Shown here: positions 1 through 9,908 of the stretch, piece by piece
Numbering within the stretch: the stretch's first letter is position 1
How the letters are laid out: each line of letters starts with the position of its first letter
DNA from: Staphylococcus taiwanensis
GTDB lineage: Bacteria > Bacillota > Bacilli > Staphylococcales > Staphylococcaceae
Assembly (NCBI GenBank): GCA_020544305.1
Contig: CP058667.1
Span: forward strand, 1,054,001-1,118,000
Reading direction: 5' to 3'
DNA: 64,000 nucleotides
Program-made: the position numbers and the translations under genes
Notes under the pieces: generated by a model
Databases searched by the model: none
Seen by the model: only the letters and a program-made list of their open reading frames with translations
Told to the model about the DNA's origin: nothing

Positions 1-253
<253 letters not shown>

Positions 254-286
254 TTTCACAGTAGTATATATTAGGATTTAAACTGC

Positions 287-328
287 AAAAGCCCTTAAGG
301 GAGAATAAAATCTCCATTGAGGGCTTTT
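287..328. terminator. Bidirectional terminator between map and the SDR gene
   Basis: AAAAGCCCTTAAGGGAGA faces TCTCCATTGAGGGCTTTT across a short loop. The stem is A-rich on the left and T-rich on the right, so it can serve map on the plus strand and the convergent dehydrogenase gene on the minus strand. Confidence 0.85.
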
Positions 329-347
329 AATAATACTGTTTAAATAA

Positions 348-1204
348 TTATTTACCTAATAATTTTTGAACTTGCATTTGTAATTTTTTACCATCAGGAT
401 CAGTTTCAGTCTTGATTTTAGTAAATGCTTCTGACCAAGGTGACGTGCGTGTTCTAACAGGAGGTTCTTCCATTTCAATGGTGTCAACAATGACTTGAGC
501 TACTTCTGAAGAAGTTTGGGATGCACCAAGACCATAATTCTCTTTAATACCACTCATAAATGAATTAAATAGAGGCGTATACTCATCCTCTTTAATGCCA
601 CCTGAGGTTTCAATTTGATTCATCACATTTGCCATAAATTCTGATTGAATACCACCAGGTTCAATTACGGTAAATTTGATGTTAAATTCTGGTTCAATAT
701 AACTAGCTAATGATTCTGTATAACCCTCAACACCAAATTTTGCTGCACAATAAATTTCATTAAATGGTTGACCGACTAATCCACCTACTGAAGAAATATT
801 AATTACACGACCTTCACGTTGCTTTCTCATATAAGGTAAAACTGCTTTTGTTGTACGAATAACGCCCATTAAATTTAAATTAATTTGCCACATTATTTCT
901 TCATCAGTTGCTTGTTCTGTAGATTTTGTAAATCCAGCACCAGCATTATTTACTAATACGTCTATTTTGTTTTCAATTGAAACTATCGCATTAACTGCTG
1001 TTTGTATACTTTCAACATCTGTAACATCTAACTGTTTAATAACGATATCTAATTCTTTTTTTCTAGCTTCTTCTTGAAGTTTATTCTGTTTATCTAAATT
1101 ACGCATAGTAGCGTATACTTTATAACCTTTTTCTGCTAATAATAAAGCAGTTTCAAATCCTAAGCCAGAAGAGGCTCCTGTAATTAATGCAATTTTTTAT
1201 TCAT
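348..1204 (-). pseudogene. Short-chain dehydrogenase/reductase, frameshifted near its start
   Basis: Rossmann-fold NAD(P)-dependent oxidoreductase of the SDR family; the substrate is unknown. The long open part shows NNAG, the catalytic Ser (NISSVGG) and YxxxK (YCAAK), followed by the PGG motif. An isolated reading would begin at the ATG at 1106, but the cofactor motif TGASSGLG is encoded upstream, at about 1150-1180, in the same frame. A proper start with an AAGGGAG ribosome site lies at 1204, and there ATG-AAT-AAA-AAA reads out of frame and stops after six codons. One extra A in the A6 run at 1193-1198 would restore one continuous protein starting MNKKIALITGASSGLG. This is either a genuine one-base deletion or a homopolymer sequencing error. 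A product starting at 1106 would lack the cofactor site and should be inactive. Confidence 0.85.
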
Positions 1205-1286
1205 CTCATAAACTCCCTTATTTAAATGTTTCATAAGTATTTAACAATTAAATGTAAAAGTCAATTAAAGTTATTTAAACCTAAAA

Positions 1287-1322
1287 ATCACCTCAGTATC
1301 TCAAATTAAATACTGAGGTGAT
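1287..1322 (-). terminator. Terminator of the nickel permease gene
   Basis: ATCACCTCAGTAT pairs with ATACTGAGGTGAT across a 10-base loop. Read on the minus strand it is followed by a short T run, placing it just downstream of the permease stop codon. Confidence 0.75.
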
Positions 1323-1328
1323 CAATGA

Positions 1329-2336
1329 TTAAGACCATCGATGTTCAAATTTACCTATTTTCCAAATTAATGTTGATATTAACCATGTGACTAAGAATAA
1401 AGCAACAAGCACATAGCCTAGATAATCAAATTGTATATCTTGTACGAAAGCCCAAAAAGAGCCATTTAAATGAAGTTTATCAGCCATTATTTGAAGTAGT
1501 TCAATACAACCAATGATTAAAGCTGCTACTACCGATATCGTTGTAATTGTAATATTGTAGTATATTTTGCGAATAGGATTAAAAAAAGCCCAGTTATAAG
1601 CAGATTTCATTATAATTCCATCAAGGGTATCTAATAAACTCATACCTGCTGCAAAAAGTATAGGTAATGATAGTATACCTAAAAATGAAATAGCTTGTTG
1701 AGACGCACCTGATGATAAAGCTAATAGAGATATTTCACTTGCGGTGTCAAAACCTAAGCCAAATAAAAAACCTAAAGGTAAGACATGCCAACTTCGACTA
1801 ATGAATTTAAAATAAGGACCTACCATTCGTGATATAAAGCCACGTGCTTCAAGCAAATCATTTAATTTTTCTTCTGGCATGTTTTGATATCGAAGTTGTA
1901 AAAATAGTTTGATTAGAGATATCAATATAAACAAATTTAGAATTCCGATAAGAACTAAAAAGAAACCTGATACTAATGTACCAATTATGCCACCAATATC
2001 TTGGAAATGGGGTAACGCATCTTTAGCCCATTTTACAGAAATTCCTAGAAATACTGACATTAAAAACACGACAGTTGAATGGCCTATTGAAAAGTAAAAA
2101 CCAACACCGACGGGGTCACGTCTTTGTTGTAAAAGTTTACGTACCGTATTATCAATTGCTGCTATATGATCAGCATCAAATGCGTGACGTAAACCTAAAG
2201 TATAAGCTAAGAGTCCCATACCAAATAAAATGTGGTTTGAATCTGCTACCCATAAAAAAGTAAATCCTACGATGTGCAATAGGATGACGATGAGGATATA
2301 TGGAAGCCAACTTAACTGAGAATACTTTTGAAACAT
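1329..2336 (-). CDS. NiCoT-family nickel/cobalt permease
   Basis: Secondary transporter in the cytoplasmic membrane, 335 residues, for Ni2+ and/or Co2+ uptake (family TC 2.A.52). The signature HAFDADHIAAIDNT in the second membrane helix holds the HX4DH metal motif that defines the family. A second conserved stretch, LGFDTASEI, follows mid-protein. About eight hydrophobic segments are visible. Nickel serves urease in staphylococci, and homologues named NixA or NikA exist, but specificity cannot be read from sequence. It is transcribed away from vraU and ends at its own terminator. The start is the first ATG; upstream is AT-rich with no obvious metal box. Confidence 0.85.
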   Translation of the reverse strand: MFQKYSQLSWLPYILIVILLHIVGFTFLWVADSNHILFGMGLLAYTLGLRHAFDADHIAAIDNTVRKLLQQRRDPVGVGFYFSIGHSTVVFLMSVFLGISVKWAKDALPHFQDIGGIIGTLVSGFFLVLIGILNLFILISLIKLFLQLRYQNMPEEKLNDLLEARGFISRMVGPYFKFISRSWHVLPLGFLFGLGFDTASEISLLALSSGASQQAISFLGILSLPILFAAGMSLLDTLDGIIMKSAYNWAFFNPIRKIYYNITITTISVVAALIIGCIELLQIMADKLHLNGSFWAFVQDIQFDYLGYVLVALFLVTWLISTLIWKIGKFEHRWS

Positions 2337-2534
2337 TATTAAAACCTACTTTCACATTTAAATCTATATAATTATAAGCCTAATTAATATAAAGTTAAAA
2401 TTTATTTGTATTAATCATATTAATTCAAATCTATTAATTAATATTCTCGCGCGACTTACGCTTAAAAGTGAATAGTCCTAAAGTATGAGAGTAAGATGGT
2501 TCCTAAGCCTATATAAGCTTCACATGTAATCATT

Positions 2535-2540
2535 TATAAT
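2535..2540 (+). promoter_or_regulatory. Possible -10 element of the vra operon
   Basis: TATAAT lies 29 bases before the vraU start, with a GAGGTGG ribosome site between them. No good -35 hexamer sits 16-18 bases upstream, as would suit a promoter dependent on activation by phosphorylated VraR. The activator site itself was not identified. Confidence 0.45.
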
Positions 2541-2568
2541 AAAGACTAATCAAAGATGAGGTGGTTCG

Positions 2569-2955
2569 ATGAATTACATGGACTTATACTTACAACACTT
2601 TTTAAAAGTAGTGATCAAAAGAAATATAGAAGATTATCGAGTTAGTTTAGATAATAAATTGAGAAGTATTGAAAACTACATTGCTTATTTAAAAGAGAAG
2701 AAAACACAAATGAATAAGTTGATTGACAGTTTAACTACTACATTAGAAAATAAGTATATTGATATAGCTAATATTTATAATATTAAAAATGCTCAAGAAA
2801 TTAATAATTATGAAATCGAAGGTCTTAAAAGACAAATTGATATGTTTGAAGCATATTGTGCTAAAATTGAAGCTGATATTCATCGTTGTTCTAAAGAAAG
2901 AATCACAACACAAGGACAATGTGACATTATTGAACAAATGAGTGTTGTAGCTTAA
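2569..2955 (+). CDS. vraU: VraU, first gene of the cell-wall-stress operon
   Basis: A 128-residue, soluble, helix-rich protein with no membrane segment or enzyme motif. Its middle (about residues 25-100) is charged and heptad-like, suggesting a coiled coil. It matches the small first gene of the staphylococcal vraU-vraT-vraS-vraR operon in position, size and sequence (start MNYMDLYLQHFLKVV). In S. aureus it is co-transcribed with the VraTSR system but its biochemical role is unknown. The ATG follows GAGGTGG at good spacing. It ends 24 bases before vraT. Confidence 0.85.
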   Translation: MNYMDLYLQHFLKVVIKRNIEDYRVSLDNKLRSIENYIAYLKEKKTQMNKLIDSLTTTLENKYIDIANIYNIKNAQEINNYEIEGLKRQIDMFEAYCAKIEADIHRCSKERITTQGQCDIIEQMSVVA

Positions 2956-2979
2956 TCAAGAAAGGTAGGAGGCGACATA

Positions 2980-3681
2980 TTGACACGGAAGTATATTTCT
3001 ACAGAATTATTAATAATTTTTACTGCATTAATGATTATTGCTAACTTTTACTATATCTTTTTTGAGAAAATAGGCTACCTATTTGTATTACTTCTAGGAT
3101 GTATATTAGTTTATGTTGGATACCTTTACTTTCATAAAGTAAGGGGTCTATTAGCGTTCTGGATTGGGGCGTTACTGATTGCATTTACGTTACTATCTAA
3201 TAAGTACACGATTATAATCTTATTTATTTTCCTTGTTTTAGTTATTATTAGATATTTAATTTTCAAATTTAAACCGCTAAAAGTCGTTGCTTCTGAAGAT
3301 GAAGTAACTTCGCCACAATTTATTAAGCAAAAATGGCTTGGTGAACAACGTACGCCTGTATATGTTTACAAGTGGGAAGATGTTCAAATTCAACATGGTG
3401 TGGGCGATATTCATATTGATATGACAAAAGCAGCGAATATTAAAGAGAATAATACTATAGTTGTAAGACATATTTTAGGTAAAGTACAGTTAGTTGTGCC
3501 ATTAAATTATAATATTAATTTGCATATGGCTGCATTTTACGGTAACGCTTATTTAAATGGGCAATCTTATAAAGTAGAGAATAATCACATTCAAGTTGAA
3601 GAAAAACCTAAAGAAGAAAATTATAATGTGAATATCTATGTTTCAACATTCATAGGAGATGTTGAGGTGATTTATCGATGA
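2980..3681 (+). CDS. vraT: VraT (YvqF/LiaF-like) membrane regulator
   Basis: A 233-residue membrane protein that in S. aureus acts with VraS and VraR in sensing inhibition of cell-wall synthesis; mutations in it alter beta-lactam and glycopeptide susceptibility. The N-terminal 95 residues hold about four hydrophobic helices ([30 protein letters not shown] and others). The C-terminal 130 residues form a LiaF-type beta-rich domain with [22 protein letters not shown] and FIGDVEV. The start is TTG preceded by AGGAGGCGA. The stop overlaps the vraS ATG by four bases, implying translational coupling. Confidence 0.92.
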   Translation: MTRKYISTELLIIFTALMIIANFYYIFFEKIGYLFVLLLGCILVYVGYLYFHKVRGLLAFWIGALLIAFTLLSNKYTIIILFIFLVLVIIRYLIFKFKPLKVVASEDEVTSPQFIKQKWLGEQRTPVYVYKWEDVQIQHGVGDIHIDMTKAANIKENNTIVVRHILGKVQLVVPLNYNINLHMAAFYGNAYLNGQSYKVENNHIQVEEKPKEENYNVNIYVSTFIGDVEVIYR

Positions 3682-4724
3682 ATCACTATTTAAGAGCAAT
3701 AGGTTCAATGCTAATACTTGTTTATAGCATGTTAACCGCGTTCTTATTTATAGATAAAGTTTTCGTAAATATTATTTATTTTCAAGGGATGTTTTATACA
3801 CAAATTTTTGGTATACCCGTCTTTTTATTTCTAAATTTAGTCATCATCTTACTTTGTATTATTGTGGGGTCTATATTAGCTTATAAGATTAACCAACAAA
3901 ATCATTGGATAAAAGCTCAAATTGAACACGCTATTGAAGGTGAAACGGTTGGTATTAATGATCAAAATATTGAATTATATAATGAAACCATTGATATTTA
4001 TCAAACTTTGGTACCGTTAAATCAAGAATTACATCGTTTAAGAATGAAAACACAGAATTTAACTAATGAAAATTATAATATGAATGATGTAAAAGTAAAA
4101 AAAATTATTGAAGACGAGCGTCAACGTCTTGCACGAGAATTACATGATTCAGTAAGTCAACAACTTTTCGCAGCAAGTATGATGCTTTCAGCTATAAAAG
4201 AAACTAAATTAGAAGCACCATTAGATCAGCAAATTCCTGTTTTAGAAAAAATGGTACAAGAATCACAGTTAGAAATGCGTGCGTTATTATTGCATTTAAG
4301 ACCTATTGGGCTTAAAGATAAATCATTAGGTGAAGGAATTAAAGATTTAGTCATCGATTTACAGAAAAAGGTTCCTATGAAAGTAATTCATGATATCCAA
4401 GATTTTAAAGTTCCTAAAGGAATAGAGGACCACTTATTTAGAATTACGCAAGAGGCAATATCTAATACATTGAGACACTCTAATGGTACGAAAGTAACAG
4501 TCGAGCTTTTTAATCAACAAGATTACTTATTATTAAGAATCCAAGATGACGGTAAAGGCTTTAATGTTGATGAAAAAGTTGAACAAAGTTATGGATTAAA
4601 AAATATGAGAGAACGTGCTTTAGAAATTGGAGCAACATTCCATATTGTGTCATTACCAGATTCTGGAACGAGAATTGAAGTTAAAGCACCATTAAATAAG
4701 GAGGATGATTCATATGGCGATTAA
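3678..4724 (+). CDS. vraS: Sensor histidine kinase VraS
   Basis: Membrane histidine kinase of the NarL/LiaS (HisKA_3) group, 348 residues. Two N-terminal hydrophobic helices (about residues 5-25 and 42-68) flank a short outer loop, the intramembrane-sensing layout typical of cell-envelope-stress kinases. The phosphoacceptor is His156 in [15 protein letters not shown]. The HATPase domain shows the N box ([13 protein letters not shown]), DDGKGF and YGLKNMRER. It phosphorylates VraR. Its start overlaps the vraT stop, and its end overlaps vraR by 11 bases. Confidence 0.95.
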   Translation: MNHYLRAIGSMLILVYSMLTAFLFIDKVFVNIIYFQGMFYTQIFGIPVFLFLNLVIILLCIIVGSILAYKINQQNHWIKAQIEHAIEGETVGINDQNIELYNETIDIYQTLVPLNQELHRLRMKTQNLTNENYNMNDVKVKKIIEDERQRLARELHDSVSQQLFAASMMLSAIKETKLEAPLDQQIPVLEKMVQESQLEMRALLLHLRPIGLKDKSLGEGIKDLVIDLQKKVPMKVIHDIQDFKVPKGIEDHLFRITQEAISNTLRHSNGTKVTVELFNQQDYLLLRIQDDGKGFNVDEKVEQSYGLKNMRERALEIGATFHIVSLPDSGTRIEVKAPLNKEDDSYGD

Positions 4725-5343
4725 AGTATTATTCGTTGATGACCATGAAATGGTTAGAATTGGGATTTCAAGCTACTTATCGACGCAAGCTGATATTGAA
4801 ATCGTTGGAGAAGGGGAGTCAGGCAAAGATGCTATTGCAAAAGCACACGAGTTACATCCAGATTTAATCTTAATGGATTTATTGATGGATGATATGGATG
4901 GTGTTGAAGCAACTACTCAAATTAAGAAGGACTTGCCACATATTAAAGTTGTCATGTTAACAAGTTTTATTGAGGATAAAGAAGTTTACAGAGCTTTAGA
5001 TGCTGGTGTAGATAGTTATATTTTAAAAACCACAAGTGCGAGTGATATTGCTGAAGCGGTACGTAAAACATATCATGGGGAATCTGTGTTTGAACCAGAA
5101 GTATTAGTGAAAATGAGAAACAGAATGAAAAAACGTGCTGAACTTTATGAAATGTTAACGGAACGCGAAATGGAAATATTATTATTAATTGCAAAAGGTT
5201 ATTCAAACCAAGAAATTGCTAGTGCATCGCACATCACTATCAAAACAGTTAAAACACATGTAAGTAATATCTTAAGTAAACTAGAAGTACAAGATCGAAC
5301 GCAAGCAGTTATTTATGCTTTCCAACATAATTTAATTCAATAA
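4714..5343 (+). CDS. vraR: Response regulator VraR
   Basis: A 209-residue NarL/FixJ response regulator. The receiver domain has the acidic pair Asp9-Asp10, the phosphorylation site Asp55 (LILMDLL), and the Thr and Lys near LTS and LKT. The LuxR-type helix-turn-helix ([22 protein letters not shown]) follows from about residue 143. In S. aureus phospho-VraR dimerises and activates its own operon and cell-wall genes such as pbp2, sgtB and murZ. Two in-frame ATGs exist; 4714 is chosen because AAGGAGG directly abuts the ATG at 4705 and is well spaced only from 4714. A strong terminator follows. Confidence 0.95.
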   Translation: MAIKVLFVDDHEMVRIGISSYLSTQADIEIVGEGESGKDAIAKAHELHPDLILMDLLMDDMDGVEATTQIKKDLPHIKVVMLTSFIEDKEVYRALDAGVDSYILKTTSASDIAEAVRKTYHGESVFEPEVLVKMRNRMKKRAELYEMLTEREMEILLLIAKGYSNQEIASASHITIKTVKTHVSNILSKLEVQDRTQAVIYAFQHNLIQ

Positions 5344-5345
5344 AA

Positions 5346-5395
5346 TAACGAGGCTGAAACACATAGTATAGCTAGTGTTTCAGCCTCAATTTTAT
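5346..5395. terminator. Bidirectional terminator after vraR
   Basis: GAGGCTGAAACAC and GTGTTTCAGCCTC form a 13-bp stem with a 13-base loop, followed by AATTTT. It separates the vra operon from the convergent YihY gene. Confidence 0.88.
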
Positions 5396-5403
5396 TAATC
5401 TTC

Positions 5404-6609
5404 TTACTTATCTTCTTCGTTTTTAGAGAATTTATCTTTAATTTTATCTGTTAAAGATTCTTGTTCATCTTCACGATCATCTGGATTTTTGTCGACTTTA
5501 TAATCTTCATCTTTTCCAGGAGCGGTTTGTTTATATTGATACGTTGTATCTTCGTTATAATGATTTTGGTTATTATCATCATGATCCAACGCCGCTTCTT
5601 CAGGTGTTTGGCCTTTAATAACATGTCTTTGATGAATAATCGCATTAATTTCAGCACCAATAATAATGATGAAACTAGTTAAATAAAGCCAAATTAATAA
5701 GATAATAATTCCAGCGATACTACCATAAGTTTTAGAATAATTACCAAAGTTAGAAATATAGAAACCAAATGCAAATGAGCCAAGTAACCAAATAACAGCA
5801 GTGAAAATAGCACCAGGTAAAACAGATTTTAATTTTGTTTTTACATTTGGTGCGACTGAATAAAGTATAGTGAATAAAATTAAAATAATGATTAACGGTA
5901 AAACTACTCTGATTAAACTAAATATCCATTTCACTTGACTATCTAAACCTAATGGCCCAAATAAGAAGTGAGCAATTACTGAGCCCATTGTTGGTAATGC
6001 CATTGCAACTAAAAATACGACACCTAAAACAATAGTAAAAATAACACTCAAAAGTTTTAATAGAATACCGTTACGGTTATCTTCTACGTCATATGCTACA
6101 TTAAATGAGTTCATAATGGCTGTCATACCATTTGATGCTGACCAAATGGCCAAAATTAAACCAATAGACAGTAAGCCACCACTTGAATTTTTAGTAACAT
6201 CGTTAATAACACCTTTAATTAAGCTTGATGTATCAGCTGGTGCATTACTTAAAAGACCTGTAATTTGACTTTGGTCTAAATTAAATAATGGTAATAGTGT
6301 TAATAAGAAGATAAGCATTGGGAACATAGCTAAAACAAAATGATAAGTCATTTGAGCAGCTAAACCTGATGCATCATCTTTACCAATACGATAAATAAGA
6401 TAAGAAATAAAATTAGATTTCTTTGTATACTTTGCAGGTTTATTTAATCGAGAAACAAAGAAGACTTGATTATCTTTCTTTGGTTCTTTAGATTGAAATT
6501 CTTGAGGTTCAACATATGTACGATCAACCTTGATTTTGTCTTGTGATTCTTCTTGTTTTTCTTTTACTGAATTAAGATAATTCGAATTTGATTGGTTTTT
6601 CTTTGACAT
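5404..6609 (-). CDS. YihY/RNase BN-family inner membrane protein
   Basis: A 401-residue polytopic membrane protein of the YihY (UPF0761, formerly called RNase BN) family, of unknown transport or structural role. Residues 1-75 are hydrophilic and charged. About six membrane helices occupy residues 85-335, with family features AAQMTYHFVLAMFPMLIF and YGSIAGIIILLIWLY. A very acidic and basic C-terminal tail of about 60 residues ends the protein. The ATG follows AAAGGAGATT. The old RNase name came from a misassignment in E. coli and should not be taken as function. Confidence 0.88.
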   Translation of the reverse strand: MSKKNQSNSNYLNSVKEKQEESQDKIKVDRTYVEPQEFQSKEPKKDNQVFFVSRLNKPAKYTKKSNFISYLIYRIGKDDASGLAAQMTYHFVLAMFPMLIFLLTLLPLFNLDQSQITGLLSNAPADTSSLIKGVINDVTKNSSGGLLSIGLILAIWSASNGMTAIMNSFNVAYDVEDNRNGILLKLLSVIFTIVLGVVFLVAMALPTMGSVIAHFLFGPLGLDSQVKWIFSLIRVVLPLIIILILFTILYSVAPNVKTKLKSVLPGAIFTAVIWLLGSFAFGFYISNFGNYSKTYGSIAGIIILLIWLYLTSFIIIIGAEINAIIHQRHVIKGQTPEEAALDHDDNNQNHYNEDTTYQYKQTAPGKDEDYKVDKNPDDREDEQESLTDKIKDKFSKNEEDK

Positions 6610-6664
6610 AACAATCTCCTTTGTACAATCAAAACATTATTGAACTTTAAAACTTAAATAAAAA

Positions 6665-6709
6665 GAGCGGGACTGAAATCTATTCAATAAAGATTTCGTC
6701 GTCCCGCTC
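6665..6709. terminator. Hairpin of a common staphylococcal intergenic type
   Basis: GAGCGGGAC and GTCCCGCTC form a GC-rich stem around a second pairing (GAAATCT/AGATTTC). This kind of hairpin recurs between staphylococcal genes. It lies in the 213-base gap upstream of the YihY gene and could end transcription from the minus-strand YtxH gene. Assignment as a terminator is probable but not certain. Confidence 0.6.
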
Positions 6710-6821
6710 CGGCAATGCATAGATAGTTAAGAATCAAATTTAAATGTTTAACCTATCATGCTTTAGAAATAAATATAAAGCTGGGATTAGTTGTAATCGA
6801 TTCAGCTTCTTAATAAATCAA

Positions 6822-7106
6822 TTATTTGCCGATACGATTATTTTTACGATCAACGAAAGTATCTTTAGCATCTTTAATTGATTGCTCTAATTCTGGATTG
6901 TTACGACGAATTTCTTCGATAGTATCTTTCCAATATAATACTTCGTCTTTAATAGAACTAATTTTAGAAGGTTTACGAGAACGATTGCCTTCTTTCATAT
7001 CTTTGACAGATTGTACTAATGCGTTACGAGTAGATTTATCTGCTAATGTAGCAGCTCCACCAACGATAGCACCAATTAAAATACCAGGAATTAATTTGTT
7101 TTCCAT
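6822..7106 (-). CDS. YtxH-domain small membrane-anchored protein
   Basis: A 94-residue protein with one N-terminal glycine-rich hydrophobic segment (IPGILIGAIVGGAATLA), followed by a charged, helical tail. This is the YtxH (gas-vesicle-GvpP-like) pattern found in general-stress proteins of Firmicutes, with no known enzymatic activity. It lies five bases after ptpA on the same strand and is likely co-transcribed with it. Confidence 0.75.
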   Translation of the reverse strand: MENKLIPGILIGAIVGGAATLADKSTRNALVQSVKDMKEGNRSRKPSKISSIKDEVLYWKDTIEEIRRNNPELEQSIKDAKDTFVDRKNNRIGK

Positions 7107-7111
7107 TTTAT

Positions 7112-7577
7112 TTACCCCTCTTTCAAATTTGCATCTTTTATGATGAAATCAATTAGATTGTCACAAGATGATTGTACCATTTCATACACGCCTTCGAAAT
7201 TATTCGTGTAGTATGGATCTGGTACATCACTCTCTTCCATTTTACTAAAATCTAATAGTTTGAACAATTTTCCTTTTAGATTAGGATTGATAGATTTGAT
7301 ATTATCAACATTACTTTGATCCATAGCGATAATGTAATCAAAATCATCATCAGGCTCAAACAACTCACTTATCATACCATCAAAAGGTATATTATGGCGA
7401 TTAAGAATATCTTGTGTACCTTCATGAGGAGGCTCACCAAGATTCCAACGTCCAGTACCTCTCGAATGTACAGATACACCTTCAACGTTTCGATCAATGA
7501 GTCGTTGACGCATAATTGCTTCAGCCATAGGAGAGCGACATATATTTCCAAGACAAACAAAAGCTACATCTACCATC
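7112..7577 (-). CDS. ptpA: Low-molecular-weight protein tyrosine phosphatase PtpA
   Basis: Cytosolic or secreted LMW protein tyrosine phosphatase, 154 residues. The P-loop CX5R is CLGNICRS, with nucleophile Cys8 and Arg14 at the N terminus. The general-acid loop DPYY near residue 120 carries the catalytic Asp. In S. aureus PtpA is phosphorylated, secreted during infection and needed for survival in macrophages. The ATG at 7577 (MVDVAF) is preferred over an upstream in-frame start because GGAGG is then about 9 bases away and the protein matches the S. aureus length. Confidence 0.93.
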
Positions 7578-7716
7578 TTGTATTCCTCCAAATTATAATA
7601 TATAAACCATTTTATAGTTATTTTGTAGATTTAGAAAGTCATAATAATTCTGAATTCGCTAAAAGTTTGTTAAATTTCAATACTTTGATAAAATATTGAA
7701 ATAAAGAGGTGATAGT

Positions 7717-7923
7717 GTGGCACAAAGTAATGAAGAAATGATTGCAGATATTAGAAAAAAATTAAACATTGTTAATCAAGGGTTACTTAATCCAGATAAA
7801 TTTAAAGATTCAAATCAAAAAGATATTGAAGAGATTCATAGTTTTGTGATGTCTAAAGACTCATTTTCACCAAGTGAAGTGACAGCAATTGCAGATGAGT
7901 TAGGTAATCTACGTCAAGACTAA
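7717..7923 (+). CDS. UPF0435 (DUF1128) small conserved protein
   Basis: A 68-residue acidic, helical, soluble protein of the UPF0435 family, recognisable from KLNIVNQGLLNPDKF and SPSEVTAIADELG. Function unknown. It starts at GTG with a GAGGTG site five bases upstream. It ends 14 bases before ampS, whose ribosome site (AAAGGAGGAA) begins at its stop codon, so the two genes form an operon. It is divergent from ptpA. Confidence 0.85.
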   Translation: MAQSNEEMIADIRKKLNIVNQGLLNPDKFKDSNQKDIEEIHSFVMSKDSFSPSEVTAIADELGNLRQD

Positions 7924-7937
7924 AGGAGGAAGATTAA

Positions 7938-9185
7938 ATGACACAGTTAAGTTATGAAGAGAAATTACAACAATATGCTGAATTATTAGTAAAAGTAGGC
8001 ATGAATGTTCAACCTAAACAACCTGTATTTATAAGATCATCAGTGGATGCAGTTGAGTTAACACGCTTAATTGTTGAAGAATCTTATAAAGCTGGTGCGT
8101 CTGACGTCAGAGTGGTTTATGGTGATCCTAAATTAAGTCGATTAAAATTTGAATATGAGACAGTAGAAACGTTTGAGAACGCGCCAGTAAAATCATATGA
8201 TGTCGAAGAACGTATGGATTATGCTAATAGAGGCGCTGCTAATTTAGCTTTACTTAGCGAAGATCCTGACCTTCTAAATGGTATAGATTCAAAAAAATTA
8301 AATGCATCACAAATGAAATATGCGCAAGCATTTAAAGGTTACATGGAAGGAAGCCAAAAAAATAAATTCCCATGGGTTGTGGCAGCTTTTCCTTCTAAAG
8401 CTTGGGCAAAACGCGTATATCCTGAACTTTCTGAAGACGAAGCTTTTGAAAAATTTGTCGACGAAGTATTTGATATTGTACGAATAGATGGCAATGATCC
8501 AGTTGGAAATTGGAAAAAACATGTTGAGAATCTAAGCGTTCATGCAAATAAGTTGCAAGAGAAAAATTTTAAAGCATTGCATTATTTATCTGATGGTACG
8601 GATTTAGTAGTAGGTTTACCAGAGGGGCATATTTGGGAAGATGCTACAAGCTATGTTAATGGTGATCAACAGCCTTTCATCGCGAACATTCCTACTGAAG
8701 AGGTATTCACTGCACCAGACCGCAATAATGTAAATGGTCATGTCACTAACAAATTACCATTAAGTTATAATGGCAATATTATCGATGGTTTTACTTTAAC
8801 ATTTAAAGACGGTGTTATTGTAGATTTTAAAGCGGATAAAGGTGAAGATGTGTTAAGAGACTTAATTAATACAGATGAGGGTGCTAAACGATTAGGTGAA
8901 GTAGCCTTAGTACCTGATGATTCACCAATCTCTAATCGTAATACAATTTTTTATAACACGTTATTTGATGAGAATGCGTCATGTCACTTAGCTATTGGTT
9001 CAGCTTATGGATTTAATGTTAAAGGTGGCACTGAAATGACGACTGAAGAGAAGATTGCCAGCGGATTAAATGATTCAAACACACACGTAGACTTCATGAT
9101 AGGTAGTTCAGATTTAACGATTTACGGCATTCATCATGATGGCAGTAAAGAATTAGTTTTTGAAAATGGGAATTGGGCACAATAA
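7938..9185 (+). CDS. ampS: M29-family aminopeptidase (AmpS/aminopeptidase T)
   Basis: Cytosolic metallo-exopeptidase of family M29, 415 residues, that removes N-terminal residues from peptides. The N-terminal half holds the family's Rossmann-like region ([19 protein letters not shown]). Likely metal ligands fall in the C-terminal half: the Glu in [12 protein letters not shown], a following Glu and His, and the Asp in [10 protein letters not shown] near the end. Size matches S. aureus AmpS. A strong AAAGGAGGAA ribosome site precedes the ATG. Confidence 0.9.
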   Translation: MTQLSYEEKLQQYAELLVKVGMNVQPKQPVFIRSSVDAVELTRLIVEESYKAGASDVRVVYGDPKLSRLKFEYETVETFENAPVKSYDVEERMDYANRGAANLALLSEDPDLLNGIDSKKLNASQMKYAQAFKGYMEGSQKNKFPWVVAAFPSKAWAKRVYPELSEDEAFEKFVDEVFDIVRIDGNDPVGNWKKHVENLSVHANKLQEKNFKALHYLSDGTDLVVGLPEGHIWEDATSYVNGDQQPFIANIPTEEVFTAPDRNNVNGHVTNKLPLSYNGNIIDGFTLTFKDGVIVDFKADKGEDVLRDLINTDEGAKRLGEVALVPDDSPISNRNTIFYNTLFDENASCHLAIGSAYGFNVKGGTEMTTEEKIASGLNDSNTHVDFMIGSSDLTIYGIHHDGSKELVFENGNWAQ

Positions 9186-9225
9186 CTCATTGAAAAGATA
9201 ATAAAACATAAAAGGGGAAAATTTA

Positions 9226-9759
9226 ATGTCAAATTCTCAAGAAAATAGCAAATCAATGTCAGAATCAAAAAGTGTTAAAGCTAAGCAAGTCTTTCCACAA
9301 GATACAAACCACCATCATACAATGTTTGGCGGTTCTCTAATGGCCAATATTGATGAGATTGCTGCTATTACAGCTATGAAACATGCTAATGCACAAGTAG
9401 TCACTGCTTCAACTGATTCTGTTGATTTTCTAAGACCAATAAAAACTGGGGATATTACATCCTATGAGGCAATGGTAAGCTATGCAGGTACTAGCTCTAT
9501 GGAAGTATGCGTGCAAATTGTAATAGAAGATGTCTTAAACAAAGAAAGACATTTAGCGGCTTTAAGTTTTTTAACATTTGTAGCATTAGATGATGATGGT
9601 AAGCCAGTACAAGTACCACATGTCTATCCAGAATCTAAAGTTGAAAAATGGTTCTATGAAAGTGCACCTAAACGTGTGCAGCGTAGAAAAGATAGACGTG
9701 AAGAAAGTAAAAGTACGATTGAATTTCTATCAAATGTTCAAAATATAGAAGAAGTATAA
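9226..9759 (+). CDS. Acyl-CoA thioesterase, hotdog fold
   Basis: A 177-residue cytosolic thioesterase of the YciA/YkhA hotdog family. It hydrolyses acyl-CoA to fatty acid and CoA; chain preference is unknown. The motif NHHHTMFGG followed by NIDEIAAI carries the family's catalytic Asn/Asp region, and STDSVDFLRPI is the second conserved block. The basic C-terminal tail (RVQRRKDRREESK) may help oligomerise or bind CoA. It lies 40 bases after ampS with its own ribosome site AAAGGGG, and ends at a nested terminator. Confidence 0.88.
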   Translation: MSNSQENSKSMSESKSVKAKQVFPQDTNHHHTMFGGSLMANIDEIAAITAMKHANAQVVTASTDSVDFLRPIKTGDITSYEAMVSYAGTSSMEVCVQIVIEDVLNKERHLAALSFLTFVALDDDGKPVQVPHVYPESKVEKWFYESAPKRVQRRKDRREESKSTIEFLSNVQNIEEV

Positions 9760-9845
9760 AAAGCGTCTGAGACAATAATTGAGTGCACCCCAAAAGTTGG
9801 ACTTGAAATCTAACTTTTGGGGTGTTCCTCATTCTCAGACGCTTT
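9760..9845. terminator. Nested double-palindrome terminator
   Basis: The outer stem AAAGCGTCTGAGA/TCTCAGACGCTTT encloses a second 12-bp stem, ACCCCAAAAGTT/AACTTTTGGGGT at 9787-9823. Either would stop transcription from the thioesterase gene or the convergent radical SAM gene. The inner unit resembles the hairpin at 16889-16943, so a mobile or recurrent hairpin may have inserted into an older terminator. Confidence 0.8.
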
Positions 9846-9908
9846 AAGTATTTTTAAATAATCCAGAAATACTTTCATATAAATTAGATACTAGTTACAA
9901 ACTAAGTC

